A stretch of 64,000 nt of DNA. Source: Anaerotruncus rubiinfantis (lineage in GTDB: Bacteria; Bacillota; Clostridia; Oscillospirales; Ruminococcaceae). Shown here piece by piece: positions 57,204 through 64,000 of the stretch. The position numbers and the translations under genes are program-made. Below the pieces are notes generated by a model. The model was not told the DNA's origin. It was given only the letters and a program-made list of their open reading frames with translations, and ran no database searches. The stretch covers positions 496,001 through 560,000 of the forward strand of contig NZ_FKLA01000008.1 in NCBI RefSeq assembly GCF_900078395.1. The letters run 5' to 3'. Position 1 is the first letter of the stretch, and the number at the start of each line of letters is the position of its first letter.

Positions 57204-58073
57204 CTAGAGACTCTTGGAAATGCTCTTCAGGTATTCCCGGAACCCGTCCCCAATTTCAGGATGGGCAAGCCCCACTTCGACGATGGCCTGCAGGATGCCG
57301 AGCTTGTTGCCCATGTCGTAGCGGACGCCTTCATATTCGACGCCCATCATGTCGCCGCGTTTTGCAAAAGCGCGCATCGCGTCGGTGAGCTGGATTTCGC
57401 CGTTGCGGGAAGGGGGGGTCTGTTCGATCAGTTCGAAGATGTCCGGGGTCAGCACGCAGCGGCCGAGGATGGCAAAATTGGAAAGAATCTCAGACGGGAG
57501 CGGCTTTTCGATCATGTCGAACACCTGGTAGACGCGGTCCTGAACCTGCTTGACGTCAAGCGTGCAATAGCTCGGAAGCAGTTCGGCCGCCACCGGCTTG
57601 ATGCCGACGACGCTTTTGCCGTACTGCTCGTTGACGGCCATCAGCTGGCCGATCGCGGGCTTTTCCGAAATGATGACGTCGTCGCCGTAAAGGACGGCAA
57701 ACGGTTCGCTGCCGACAAAGGATTTCGCACACCAGACCGCGTGGCCGAGCCCGCGGGTTTCCTTTTGGCGGACATATTGGATGTTCGCCAGATGCGCGAG
57801 CGAGACCACCGTATCGTAAAGATCCTGTTTGCCGGAAGAAAGCAGTTTTTCCTCAAGTTCCGGCGCATGGTCAAAGTGATCCTCAATGAGACTCTTGCCG
57901 CGGTTGGTGATGATCAGGATGTCCTCGATGCCGGAAGCGACCGCTTCCTCGACGATATACTGAATCGCGGGCTTGTCCACAATGGGGAGCATCTCCTTCG
58001 GGACAGCTTTGGATGCGGGAAGCACCCGGGTGCCGAGCCCAGCGGCGGGGATAACTGCTTTGCGTACCTTCAC
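57204..58073 (-). CDS. galU: UTP--glucose-1-phosphate uridylyltransferase
   Basis: Makes UDP-glucose for surface polysaccharides, 289 aa. The nucleotidyltransferase signature is AVIPAAGLGTRVLPASKAVP followed by KEMLPIVDKPAIQYIVEEAV; LYGDDVIISEKPAIGQLM and GIKPVAAELLP follow. GTG 58073 is the start, with GGAGGG 8 bases upstream. It lies 33 bases after the stop of the membrane protein gene at 58107, so the two may form one transcript. Confidence 0.95.
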   Translation of the reverse strand: MKVRKAVIPAAGLGTRVLPASKAVPKEMLPIVDKPAIQYIVEEAVASGIEDILIITNRGKSLIEDHFDHAPELEEKLLSSGKQDLYDTVVSLAHLANIQYVRQKETRGLGHAVWCAKSFVGSEPFAVLYGDDVIISEKPAIGQLMAVNEQYGKSVVGIKPVAAELLPSYCTLDVKQVQDRVYQVFDMIEKPLPSEILSNFAILGRCVLTPDIFELIEQTPPSRNGEIQLTDAMRAFAKRGDMMGVEYEGVRYDMGNKLGILQAIVEVGLAHPEIGDGFREYLKSISKSL

Positions 58074-58106
58074 GAATAACCCTCCGTAATTTTCAAATCT
58101 TCCTTT

Positions 58107-59138
58107 TTAAACGGCGACAATGCCCGCGATGAGGAAGCAGACCATAAAATAGCATGCAATGACGCTGCCAAGCACCGCGATGACAGCCGCCCGGCTGGTG
58201 CGCCCGCGGTATGCCAGTTCGTCGACATAGGCGCGGTCATCCGCAACCTGCCCGTTCTGATCGAGAAACCGGGCGCGGATATTTTTCACGCTGCGCAGGA
58301 CGAACCCCATATAGAAGCGATTGGCAAACGCTGCAAAAGCAATCGAGATGCCGAAGGTGAAATAGCGCATATACGGGAGAACCGCCCAGGCCCACAGGTT
58401 GGTCTGCGGGATGAATTCCGCAGGCATGATACCCATGCTGATATCTTCTATATTGGCTAAAATAAAAGCGGTATATTCCGGCATGACGAAGAAAGTGGGA
58501 ATCTGGGTCAGTACGACGAGGCCCAGAAGCAGGCCGCCGAAGAAATACATCTTGCGGTAGAAGAAATAGAGGAAATTGAAGATGAGTGCGCAGAAATTGA
58601 AGCTGACCGGCGAACCTTCCGCCATTTTTTTAAAACGCGGAAGAAAGTACTGGGAATTTTCCCCGATAAACAGCGCCGCATCCCGCGCGGTAACGCCGTC
58701 GATTTCCTCTTCCGGGGAAAGTCCGCCAAACGCCAGGGTATAAGCGTTCTGGAAGGGCGTCTGCGCGCTGCCGAACCCATTCGCCCCATAGGGCGGCGGG
58801 GCCTGCCGGGGCTGCACGGCGGGGCCTTTGAGCGGCGCGCCGCAAATCTGGCAGAAAAGACCGGTCGTTGGGTTGTGCGCCCCGCAGGCGGGGCAGGCCG
58901 TGCTGTCTCCGGAAGCGGCCCCGGCTTTTGGTCCTTGGGCGGACCGGTCCTCCTGCCGGCCGCCTTCCGGTTGCCAGGTATGTCCTTTGATATGCAGTTC
59001 GTCCAGGGCGCAGTGGCCAAGCTGCCGATAGCATTCGCGGTGATGGGGGGCGCCGCAGATTGGGCACACCACGATATCGTCATCATCCGTGAAGCGTTTC
59101 TTGCACACCGGGCAATGAACACCTGTATAGTTTGCCAA
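58107..59138 (-). CDS. Membrane protein with RING-like zinc finger, zinc ribbon and DUF2628
   Basis: Protein of 343 aa. The N-terminus has a RING-type set of cysteines/histidines (CPVCKKRFTDDDDIVVCPIC then HHRECYRQLGHCALD). A second zinc ribbon, CPACGAHNPTTGLFCQICGA, follows near residue 85 and a Pro/Gly-rich linker after it. The rest is membrane-embedded, with four or five helices (YFFGGLLLGLVVLTQIPTFF, RYFTFGISIAFAAFANRFYM, AAVIAVLGSVIACYFMVCFL), matching DUF2628. The TTG start has AGGAGTTG about 8 bases upstream. Function unknown; such RING-like domains in bacteria are usually metal-binding adaptors. Confidence 0.78.
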   Translation of the reverse strand: MANYTGVHCPVCKKRFTDDDDIVVCPICGAPHHRECYRQLGHCALDELHIKGHTWQPEGGRQEDRSAQGPKAGAASGDSTACPACGAHNPTTGLFCQICGAPLKGPAVQPRQAPPPYGANGFGSAQTPFQNAYTLAFGGLSPEEEIDGVTARDAALFIGENSQYFLPRFKKMAEGSPVSFNFCALIFNFLYFFYRKMYFFGGLLLGLVVLTQIPTFFVMPEYTAFILANIEDISMGIMPAEFIPQTNLWAWAVLPYMRYFTFGISIAFAAFANRFYMGFVLRSVKNIRARFLDQNGQVADDRAYVDELAYRGRTSRAAVIAVLGSVIACYFMVCFLIAGIVAV

Positions 59139-59281
59139 AAGATCAACTCCTGAGATAGAATTCCAATCGAATGCCGATACTTCTAAAATCTCATAATACA
59201 GAAAGATACTGGAAATTTCAAGGGCGTAATTATGAACATTTCGTATTGGGGCCCGGGAAAGCCTGCGGGAACAAGATTTTC

Positions 59282-59310
59282 TTTACATTTTACGGGGAAA
59301 ATACTATAAT
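59282..59310 (+). promoter_or_regulatory. prfB promoter
   Basis: TTTACA, 17 bases, consensus TATAAT; predicted start near 59317. Confidence 0.75.
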
Positions 59311-59360
59311 ATTTGCGTATATGAATTTTGCTAGATTTTAACAAGGAATGGTGCAACGGA

Positions 59361-60494
59361 ATGTTACAATTTGAAGAACTGCGGCTGCGGCTGGAGGGGC
59401 ATAAGGACGAGCTTGCCGACCTGGCGCAGGCGATCGGTTACGAAGGGCTCAGGCGCAAGCTGGCCGAGCTGGAGGAAAAGACCACTGTCCCTGGCTTCTG
59501 GAACGACGTGGAAAAATCCCAGCAGAACCAGCTCGAGACCGCCAAGGTCCGCGCCAAGCTGGAGGGCTGCGACGGGCTCGGCCGCCTTTACGATGACACG
59601 CTGACCCTCATCGAGCTGGCTAATGAGGAGGAGGACGAGTCGGTCTATCCGGAAGCGCTGGCGGATGTGGAAAAATTTGAACAGGAGCTGGAGACCCAGA
59701 AGCTTTCGACCCTGCTGACCGGCGAATACGATGCGAACAACGCAATCCTCACCTTCCATGCGGGCGCGGGCGGCACCGAGGCGCAGGACTGGGCCCAGAT
59801 GCTTTACCGGATGTATACCCGATGGTCCGAGCGCCATGGCTATAAATATCGAATTCTTGATTATCTCGACGGGGATGAGGCTGGCATCAAGAGCGCGTCG
59901 ATCCTGATCGAAGGCACCAACGCTTACGGCTTCCTGCGTTCCGAATCGGGCGTGCACCGGCTGGTGCGCGTCTCGCCATTCGATGCGTCCGGCCGGCGGC
60001 ACACCTCGTTCGCGTCGCTCGAGGTCATCCCCGAGCTGCCGGATGACAAGACAGTGGAAATTGACCCTGAGGATATCAAGATGGAAGTGTTCCGTTCGTC
60101 CGGCGCGGGCGGCCAGCACATCAATAAAACCTCCTCGGCGGTGCGCCTCATCCATATCCCGACCGGCATCGTGGTCTCCTGCCAGAATGAGCGCAGCCAG
60201 TTCCAGAACCGCGAGATGTGTATGAAGATGCTGACCGCGAAGCTGGTGGAAATCAAGGAGCGCGAGCACCTCGAAAACATCAACGAGATCAAGGGCGAGC
60301 AGATGCAGATTGCGTGGGGCTCGCAGATCCGTTCTTATGTGTTCATGCCTTACACCCTGGCCAAAGACCACCGCACCGGTTTTGAGATGGGCAACATCAA
60401 TGCGGTGATGGACGGCGACCTCGATGGATTTATCAACGCCTACCTCAAGGCGGCGAGCCTCGGCACGCTCGGCAGCGGCGGCGCGGACGACTGA
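59361..60494 (+). CDS. prfB: Peptide chain release factor 2
   Basis: RF2 reads UGA/UAA and releases the peptide, 377 aa. The tripeptide that reads the codon appears as SPF in VRVSPFDASGRRHTSF, and the catalytic GGQ as SSGAGGQHINKTSSAVRL. The whole protein lies in one frame: the programmed +1 frameshift (CTTTGAC) found near codon 25 of many prfB genes is absent, so autoregulation by frameshifting is not used. ATG 59361 is chosen because it gives the usual N-terminus; AAGGA about 13 bases upstream is a weakly spaced site, and in-frame TTG 59328 is an alternative. Confidence 0.95.
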   Translation: MLQFEELRLRLEGHKDELADLAQAIGYEGLRRKLAELEEKTTVPGFWNDVEKSQQNQLETAKVRAKLEGCDGLGRLYDDTLTLIELANEEEDESVYPEALADVEKFEQELETQKLSTLLTGEYDANNAILTFHAGAGGTEAQDWAQMLYRMYTRWSERHGYKYRILDYLDGDEAGIKSASILIEGTNAYGFLRSESGVHRLVRVSPFDASGRRHTSFASLEVIPELPDDKTVEIDPEDIKMEVFRSSGAGGQHINKTSSAVRLIHIPTGIVVSCQNERSQFQNREMCMKMLTAKLVEIKEREHLENINEIKGEQMQIAWGSQIRSYVFMPYTLAKDHRTGFEMGNINAVMDGDLDGFINAYLKAASLGTLGSGGADD

Positions 60495-60522
60495 TCGGAT
60501 GACGAAATTGGGGGAAAGCGGT

Positions 60523-60936
60523 ATGTGGGCGGTCTATGCGGTTGGCTCGGCGGTGTTTGCTGCGCTGACCTCGATCCTGGCAAAGATCGGCATTGAAAAT
60601 GTAAACTCAAACCTGGCCACCGCCATCCGGACAGTGGTGGTGCTGGTGCTCGCGTGGGGGATGGTGTTCCTGACCGGAAGCCAGAGCGGCATCAAGGATA
60701 TTTCCCAGAAAAGTATGCTGTTCCTGGTGCTTTCCGGGCTTGCGACCGGGCTTTCCTGGCTCTGCTACTACAGAGCGCTGCAGATTGGGCAAGCGAGCAA
60801 GGTGGTCCCGATTGACAAATGCAGCGTGATCATCACGCTGGTGATGGCCTTTCTCATCCTGCATGAGCCGTTCACCGTGAAGGCGCTGATCGGATCGTTC
60901 CTGATCCTGGCGGGCACCCTGTTTATGGTACTGTAA
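60523..60936 (+). CDS. Single-domain EamA-family transporter
   Basis: A 137-residue membrane protein with one EamA repeat (five helices), beginning MWAVYAVGSAVFAALTSILA and including GLATGLSWLCYYRALQIGQA and a closing FTVKALIGSFLILAGTLFMV. Single-repeat members work as dimers and export small metabolites. ATG 60523 with GGGGGAAAG 8 bases upstream is preferred to ATG 60499. It starts 28 bases after prfB and ends with a strong terminator, so it is probably transcribed with prfB. Confidence 0.82.
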   Translation: MWAVYAVGSAVFAALTSILAKIGIENVNSNLATAIRTVVVLVLAWGMVFLTGSQSGIKDISQKSMLFLVLSGLATGLSWLCYYRALQIGQASKVVPIDKCSVIITLVMAFLILHEPFTVKALIGSFLILAGTLFMVL

Positions 60937-60946
60937 TAAAAATTGC

Positions 60947-60990
60947 ACAAAGGCTCTCCGGCCTTTTCTGGCCGGAGAGCCTTTGTATAT
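60947..60990 (+). terminator. 17-bp terminator after the EamA gene
   Basis: ACAAAGGCTCTCCGGCC (60947-60963) and its exact complement (60970-60986), loop TTTTCT, then ATATTTT. Confidence 0.9.
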
Positions 60991-61031
60991 TTTCCGGCGG
61001 TTTCGGTCAACCTGAAACTGGGTGATAAAAT

Positions 61032-62645
61032 ATGGGAAAAAGAGCAATTTCAATCTATGTGGCGCTCGTCTTGATGTTCACGGGGCTGCTTTGCCGGATG
61101 TATATGCTTTCCGCGCAAGGGGATCTGCTCGCTTCGGCGGCGCATAGCCAGAGCACCTATCTTCTGGACGTAGACCGGACCCGCGGACTTATTTACGACT
61201 GTAATTTAAAGCCTTTGGTGGCCCAGAAGAAACGGACGGTGGCCGCGGTGCTGCCGTCGCCGGAGGCAAACGCCGCGCTCACAGTCGCAATCCGCGAGGA
61301 AGGCGAACAGTTCGATTTCGACCCGCAGGCGCAGAAGCCGTACACTGTACCTCTGGAGGAGGCTTCGGTCTATGCGAAAAATGTGGATATGTTCGACGTG
61401 GTACAGCGGTATTCGGACGGGCAGCTCGCTCCGCACATCATCGGTTACCTGAATCCTGAAAAGACCGATGGCGCTGCGGGGATCGAGATGGCTTACAACG
61501 ATCTGCTGCGGCAGTATGACGGCAGCTTGCAGCTGCGGTATACGCTCGATGCGGTCGGCCGTACGATGTCGACCATGGCGCCTGAGGTGGTGAAAAACAA
61601 CTACGAGAGCGATGGCGGCGTGGTGCTGACCCTAGACGCGGACATCCAGTGGGCGGCGCAGTATGCGATGCGGGAGGTGGAAAAAGGAGCGGCGGTTGTG
61701 ATGGATGTGGAAAACGGGAACATCTTGGCTTCTGTTTCGATGCCCGCTTATGATCCAAACGATCTGGCGGCCAGCCTCAAGGACCCGGACAGCCCGTTCG
61801 TCAACCGTGCGTTTTCGCAGTACAGCGTCGGCTCTACCTTCAAGCTTGTGACCGCTGCGGCAGCGCTTGAATCTGGGATCGGACGTTTTGCGCCTTATAA
61901 CTGCGAAGGATATATCGATGTGGACGGACATATCTTTTACTGCCACTGGCGCAACGGCCACGGCGAGATCGACATGAAAAAAGCGGTCGAGGTTTCCTGC
62001 AACCCGTTTTTTATCAATCTGGGGCTTGAAACAGGCGGAAAGCGGATCGTTTCAATGGCTCGTGACATCGGATTTACCCGCGCCGCGCAGTTCACCGACG
62101 ACATCAAAACCCAGAGCGGCACCCTTCCGGACGAAGCGGAACTCGAGAACCCTGCAGCGGTTGCAAACCTTTCGTTTGGACAAGGAAGCCTGACCGCGAC
62201 GCCGGTGCAGATCGCGCAGATGATCTGCACCGTGGCAAACGGCGGCTACGCGGTCACGCCGCGGCTGGTGGAGGGGTTTACCGACAACGGCCGCACCATC
62301 TATGAGCATGCGACTGCCTATGCGCCGAACAGGGTTTTTTCAAAGCGCACCTCGGACATCCTGCGGGAATTTCTCGTGGGAAATGTGGAGAACGGCAGCG
62401 GCAGGCCGGCCAAGCCGAATTACAGCACGGCGGGCGGAAAGACCGCTTCGGCGCAGACCGGCATCTACCGCACCCCGGGCGATGAGGACAGCGAGATCGT
62501 ACACGCCTGGTTCGCGGGATATTTCCCTGCGGAATCGCCAAAATATGCGATTGCCGTGCTGGTGGAGGGCGGCGAATCCGGACAGGACGTGGCGGGTCCT
62601 ATCTTTAAGCGGATCGCGGATGGGATTTACCTTTCAAAATCCTGA
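61032..62645 (+). CDS. Class B penicillin-binding protein (peptidoglycan transpeptidase)
   Basis: Membrane-anchored transpeptidase, 537 aa, with an N-terminal helix (ISIYVALVLMFTGLLCRMYM), a short dimerisation domain containing RGLIYDCNLKPLVA and a transpeptidase domain. Active-site motifs: SxxK in YSVGSTFKLVTAA, SxN as VEVSCNPFFINLG, and KTG as GGKTASAQTGIY, where the usual Gly after Thr is Ala. It is shorter than SpoVD/PBP2 and lacks PASTA domains. It could serve septal or sporulation-specific synthesis, but no partner gene (FtsW/SpoVE) is adjacent. GGGTGATAAAAT precedes the ATG. Confidence 0.88.
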   Translation: MGKRAISIYVALVLMFTGLLCRMYMLSAQGDLLASAAHSQSTYLLDVDRTRGLIYDCNLKPLVAQKKRTVAAVLPSPEANAALTVAIREEGEQFDFDPQAQKPYTVPLEEASVYAKNVDMFDVVQRYSDGQLAPHIIGYLNPEKTDGAAGIEMAYNDLLRQYDGSLQLRYTLDAVGRTMSTMAPEVVKNNYESDGGVVLTLDADIQWAAQYAMREVEKGAAVVMDVENGNILASVSMPAYDPNDLAASLKDPDSPFVNRAFSQYSVGSTFKLVTAAAALESGIGRFAPYNCEGYIDVDGHIFYCHWRNGHGEIDMKKAVEVSCNPFFINLGLETGGKRIVSMARDIGFTRAAQFTDDIKTQSGTLPDEAELENPAAVANLSFGQGSLTATPVQIAQMICTVANGGYAVTPRLVEGFTDNGRTIYEHATAYAPNRVFSKRTSDILREFLVGNVENGSGRPAKPNYSTAGGKTASAQTGIYRTPGDEDSEIVHAWFAGYFPAESPKYAIAVLVEGGESGQDVAGPIFKRIADGIYLSKS

Positions 62646-62652
62646 CGGCGGC

Positions 62653-62681
62653 TTGTCTTTGCAGCTAAAATATGGTATGAT
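62653..62681 (+). promoter_or_regulatory. degV promoter
   Basis: TTGTCT, 17 bases, TATGAT; the -35 starts 5 bases after the class B PBP stop. Confidence 0.6.
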
Positions 62682-62718
62682 ATATTGGATAGAATGACTG
62701 CCTGAGGAGGGCGAGCCG

Positions 62719-63585
62719 ATGCGAAATTACCTCGTTGTCACCGATTCCAATGCGGATCTGGTTCCCGGATATGCGGCCGCGAACGACGTCATTGAGATGG
62801 AGCTGACCTATACCCTGGATGACAAAACTTATTACTGCAACGATCCGGCGCTTTCCCGTCCGGAGTTTTATGCCCGGATGCGGGCCGGCAAGATGCCGAT
62901 CACCGCACAGATCAATCTGGAGAGCGCGAAAGCGATCATGGGGCCCGCGCTCGAAGCTGGAAACGACCTGCTTTGCGTGATGTTTTCGTCGGCGCTTTCC
63001 GGCACTTACAACAGTGTGCGGCTGGCGGCGGAGGAGCTCGCGCAGGAGCATCCTGAGGCGAAGATCATCGTCCTGGATAGCTTGGCTGCTTCGGCAGGGC
63101 AGGGGATGCTGGTGGCGCGCGCGGTCGGCTACAAGGCACAGGGATTGACAATCGACGAAGCGGCGCGGCGCCTGCGCGCGGATATTCCACATCTGGCGCA
63201 CCTGTTCACGGTGGACGACCTGAACCACCTGCACCGCGGCGGCCGCGTCTCGGCCGCGACAGCGCTTTTCGGCACGATGCTCGGCATCAAGCCAGTGCTG
63301 CACGTCGACGACGAAGGGCGTCTCGTCCCAACCGGCAAGGTGCGCGGCCGGCGCGCTTCGCTGCTTGCGCTGGTGGACGGGATGGAACAGCAGATCGACC
63401 GGGAACGCTGCGACTGCTTCGCCCTGAGCCATGGAGACTGCATTGATGACGCGCAGTTTGTGGCGGACGAGGTCTGCAAACGCTTTGGCCTGAAAAACTA
63501 CACGATCAGCTATGTCGGCCCGACGGTCGGCGCGCATTCCGGTCCTGGGACTGTGGCGCTCTTTTTCTATGCAAAATATAAATAG
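62719..63585 (+). CDS. DegV-family fatty-acid-binding protein
   Basis: A 288-residue cytoplasmic protein with the DegV fold, known to bind a fatty acid and, as FakB, to present it to the kinase FakA. Family features: VVTDSNADLVPGYAA near the N-terminus, ITAQINLESAKAIMGPALEA, MFSSALSGTYNSVRLAAEEL, HRGGRVSAATALFGTMLGIK and a C-terminal GPTVGAHSGPGTVALFFYAK. AGGAGGG lies about 6 bases before the ATG. Several DegV paralogues with different fatty acids are normal in Firmicutes; which acid this one binds cannot be told. Confidence 0.93.
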   Translation: MRNYLVVTDSNADLVPGYAAANDVIEMELTYTLDDKTYYCNDPALSRPEFYARMRAGKMPITAQINLESAKAIMGPALEAGNDLLCVMFSSALSGTYNSVRLAAEELAQEHPEAKIIVLDSLAASAGQGMLVARAVGYKAQGLTIDEAARRLRADIPHLAHLFTVDDLNHLHRGGRVSAATALFGTMLGIKPVLHVDDEGRLVPTGKVRGRRASLLALVDGMEQQIDRERCDCFALSHGDCIDDAQFVADEVCKRFGLKNYTISYVGPTVGAHSGPGTVALFFYAKYK

Positions 63586-63595
63586 GCGATCCACA

Positions 63596-63925
63596 TTGAT
63601 AAAGTGGATGGCAGCGCTGTTTACGGCGCTGATGCTGCTCGCGGGATGCGATGCGCCGGGAAAGGACGAGGGCCGCTACCATGCGGTCTATGCGGTCGCC
63701 GCGACCTTTCCGGAACGCGAACGGGACGAAATCGTGATCCGCAACGGCTGGTCCGCGCAGTATTGTGAGAATCCGGACGGCGTGTGGCTTCTGATGGCGG
63801 ATGGCGAAGAGCCGTTTCTATTCACCGGGCCGTGCTGGCTGGTGCGCGGGCCACAGGCAAAGGATTACCCGGCCTACTGTGTGACAACCGGCTGGACGGT
63901 AGCGGGAATTCTTGCGGAAGAATGA
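63596..63925 (+). CDS. Small hypothetical lipoprotein
   Basis: Protein of about 109 aa with a lipoprotein signal peptide (KWMAALFTALMLLAGC) and a short outer domain with YHAVYAVAATFPERERDEIV and ENPDGVWLLMADGEEPFLFT. No family recognised. The start is uncertain: TTG 63596 with AGGCGA about 7 bases upstream is preferred; ATG 63569 overlaps degV and ATG 63608 has a poor ribosome binding site. It is close behind degV and may share its transcript. Confidence 0.6.
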   Translation: MIKWMAALFTALMLLAGCDAPGKDEGRYHAVYAVAATFPERERDEIVIRNGWSAQYCENPDGVWLLMADGEEPFLFTGPCWLVRGPQAKDYPAYCVTTGWTVAGILAEE

Positions 63926-63934
63926 AATCCGTAG

Positions 63935-63963
63935 TTGAAATCGTAGCTTTCCTGTGCTATAAT
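63935..63963 (+). promoter_or_regulatory. Promoter reading out of the window
   Basis: TTGAAA, 17 bases, consensus TATAAT, directed at a gene beyond base 64000. Confidence 0.6.
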
Positions 63964-64000
63964 ATTCTGGCTATGTAAAATCAGCATGATCCATGTGTGC

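Overview
The window looks like a chromosomal segment of a spore-forming, anaerobic, moderately GC-rich Clostridia member. An Oscillospiraceae/Ruminococcaceae-type gut bacterium is my inference. The basis is the sporulation genes (yqfC, yqfD, ylbJ-like), the gene order yqfC-yqfD-phoH-ybeY-dgkA-era-yqzL-recO, IreB, DegV, a T-box in front of pheST, SigA-type promoters (TTGACA/TATAAT, 17-bp spacers) and AGGAGG ribosome binding sites.

Bases 1-16400 are clearly more AT-rich than the rest and form one accessory catabolic island, all on the plus strand. It starts with a PrpR-N/AAA+/Fis-type regulator whose ATPase motifs are degenerate. It continues with a GlcD-like FAD oxidase, a GlcF-like Fe-S protein, an FGGY sugar kinase, a complete TRAP transporter (DctP, DctQ, DctM), a GldA-like polyol dehydrogenase, both ETF subunits, a PdxA2-like dehydrogenase, a threonine-dehydrogenase-like enzyme and a DUF1537 acid-sugar kinase. 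Together these suggest uptake of a four-carbon acid sugar or related hydroxy acid (threonate/erythronate type), its oxidation with electrons passed to ETF, phosphorylation and conversion to DHAP. Two tandem terminators close the island, and a tRNA-Ala/tRNA-Lys pair on the minus strand marks the junction with the GC-rich core.

Bases 16.9-30.1 kb hold recG, a minus-strand pair (3alpha-hydroxysteroid-dehydrogenase-like SDR plus an NTF2-fold protein), a CofE-like protein, an EamA exporter, a plus-strand MBOAT/DHHW/DctP-like operon that probably O-acetylates a surface polymer, and a class A PBP. A 121-bp tandem repeat and an apparently Pho-box-controlled small RNA candidate follow, with an IS200 relic next to it.

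Bases 30.7-43.6 kb are core genes: a glycosidase-like/amidase fusion, a small Cys-rich protein, ylbJ-like, the yqfC-to-recO block, mutS2 and a small conserved protein.

Bases 43.6-53.3 kb are a mixed accessory stretch. It holds an XRE regulator, a FabG-like SDR, ireB, and a FadR-type regulator followed by a GlpA-like/GlpB-like/DUF1667 operon whose promoter is flanked by two identical palindromes. Two divergent paralogous GntR regulators and mannonate dehydratase with an RspB-like dehydrogenase (hexuronate or gulonate use) complete it.

Bases 53.3-64 kb hold pheST with its Phe T-box, galU, a RING/zinc-ribbon membrane protein, prfB without the programmed frameshift, a small EamA protein, a class B PBP, degV and a small lipoprotein.

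No CRISPR array, rRNA, prophage or intact transposon was seen.
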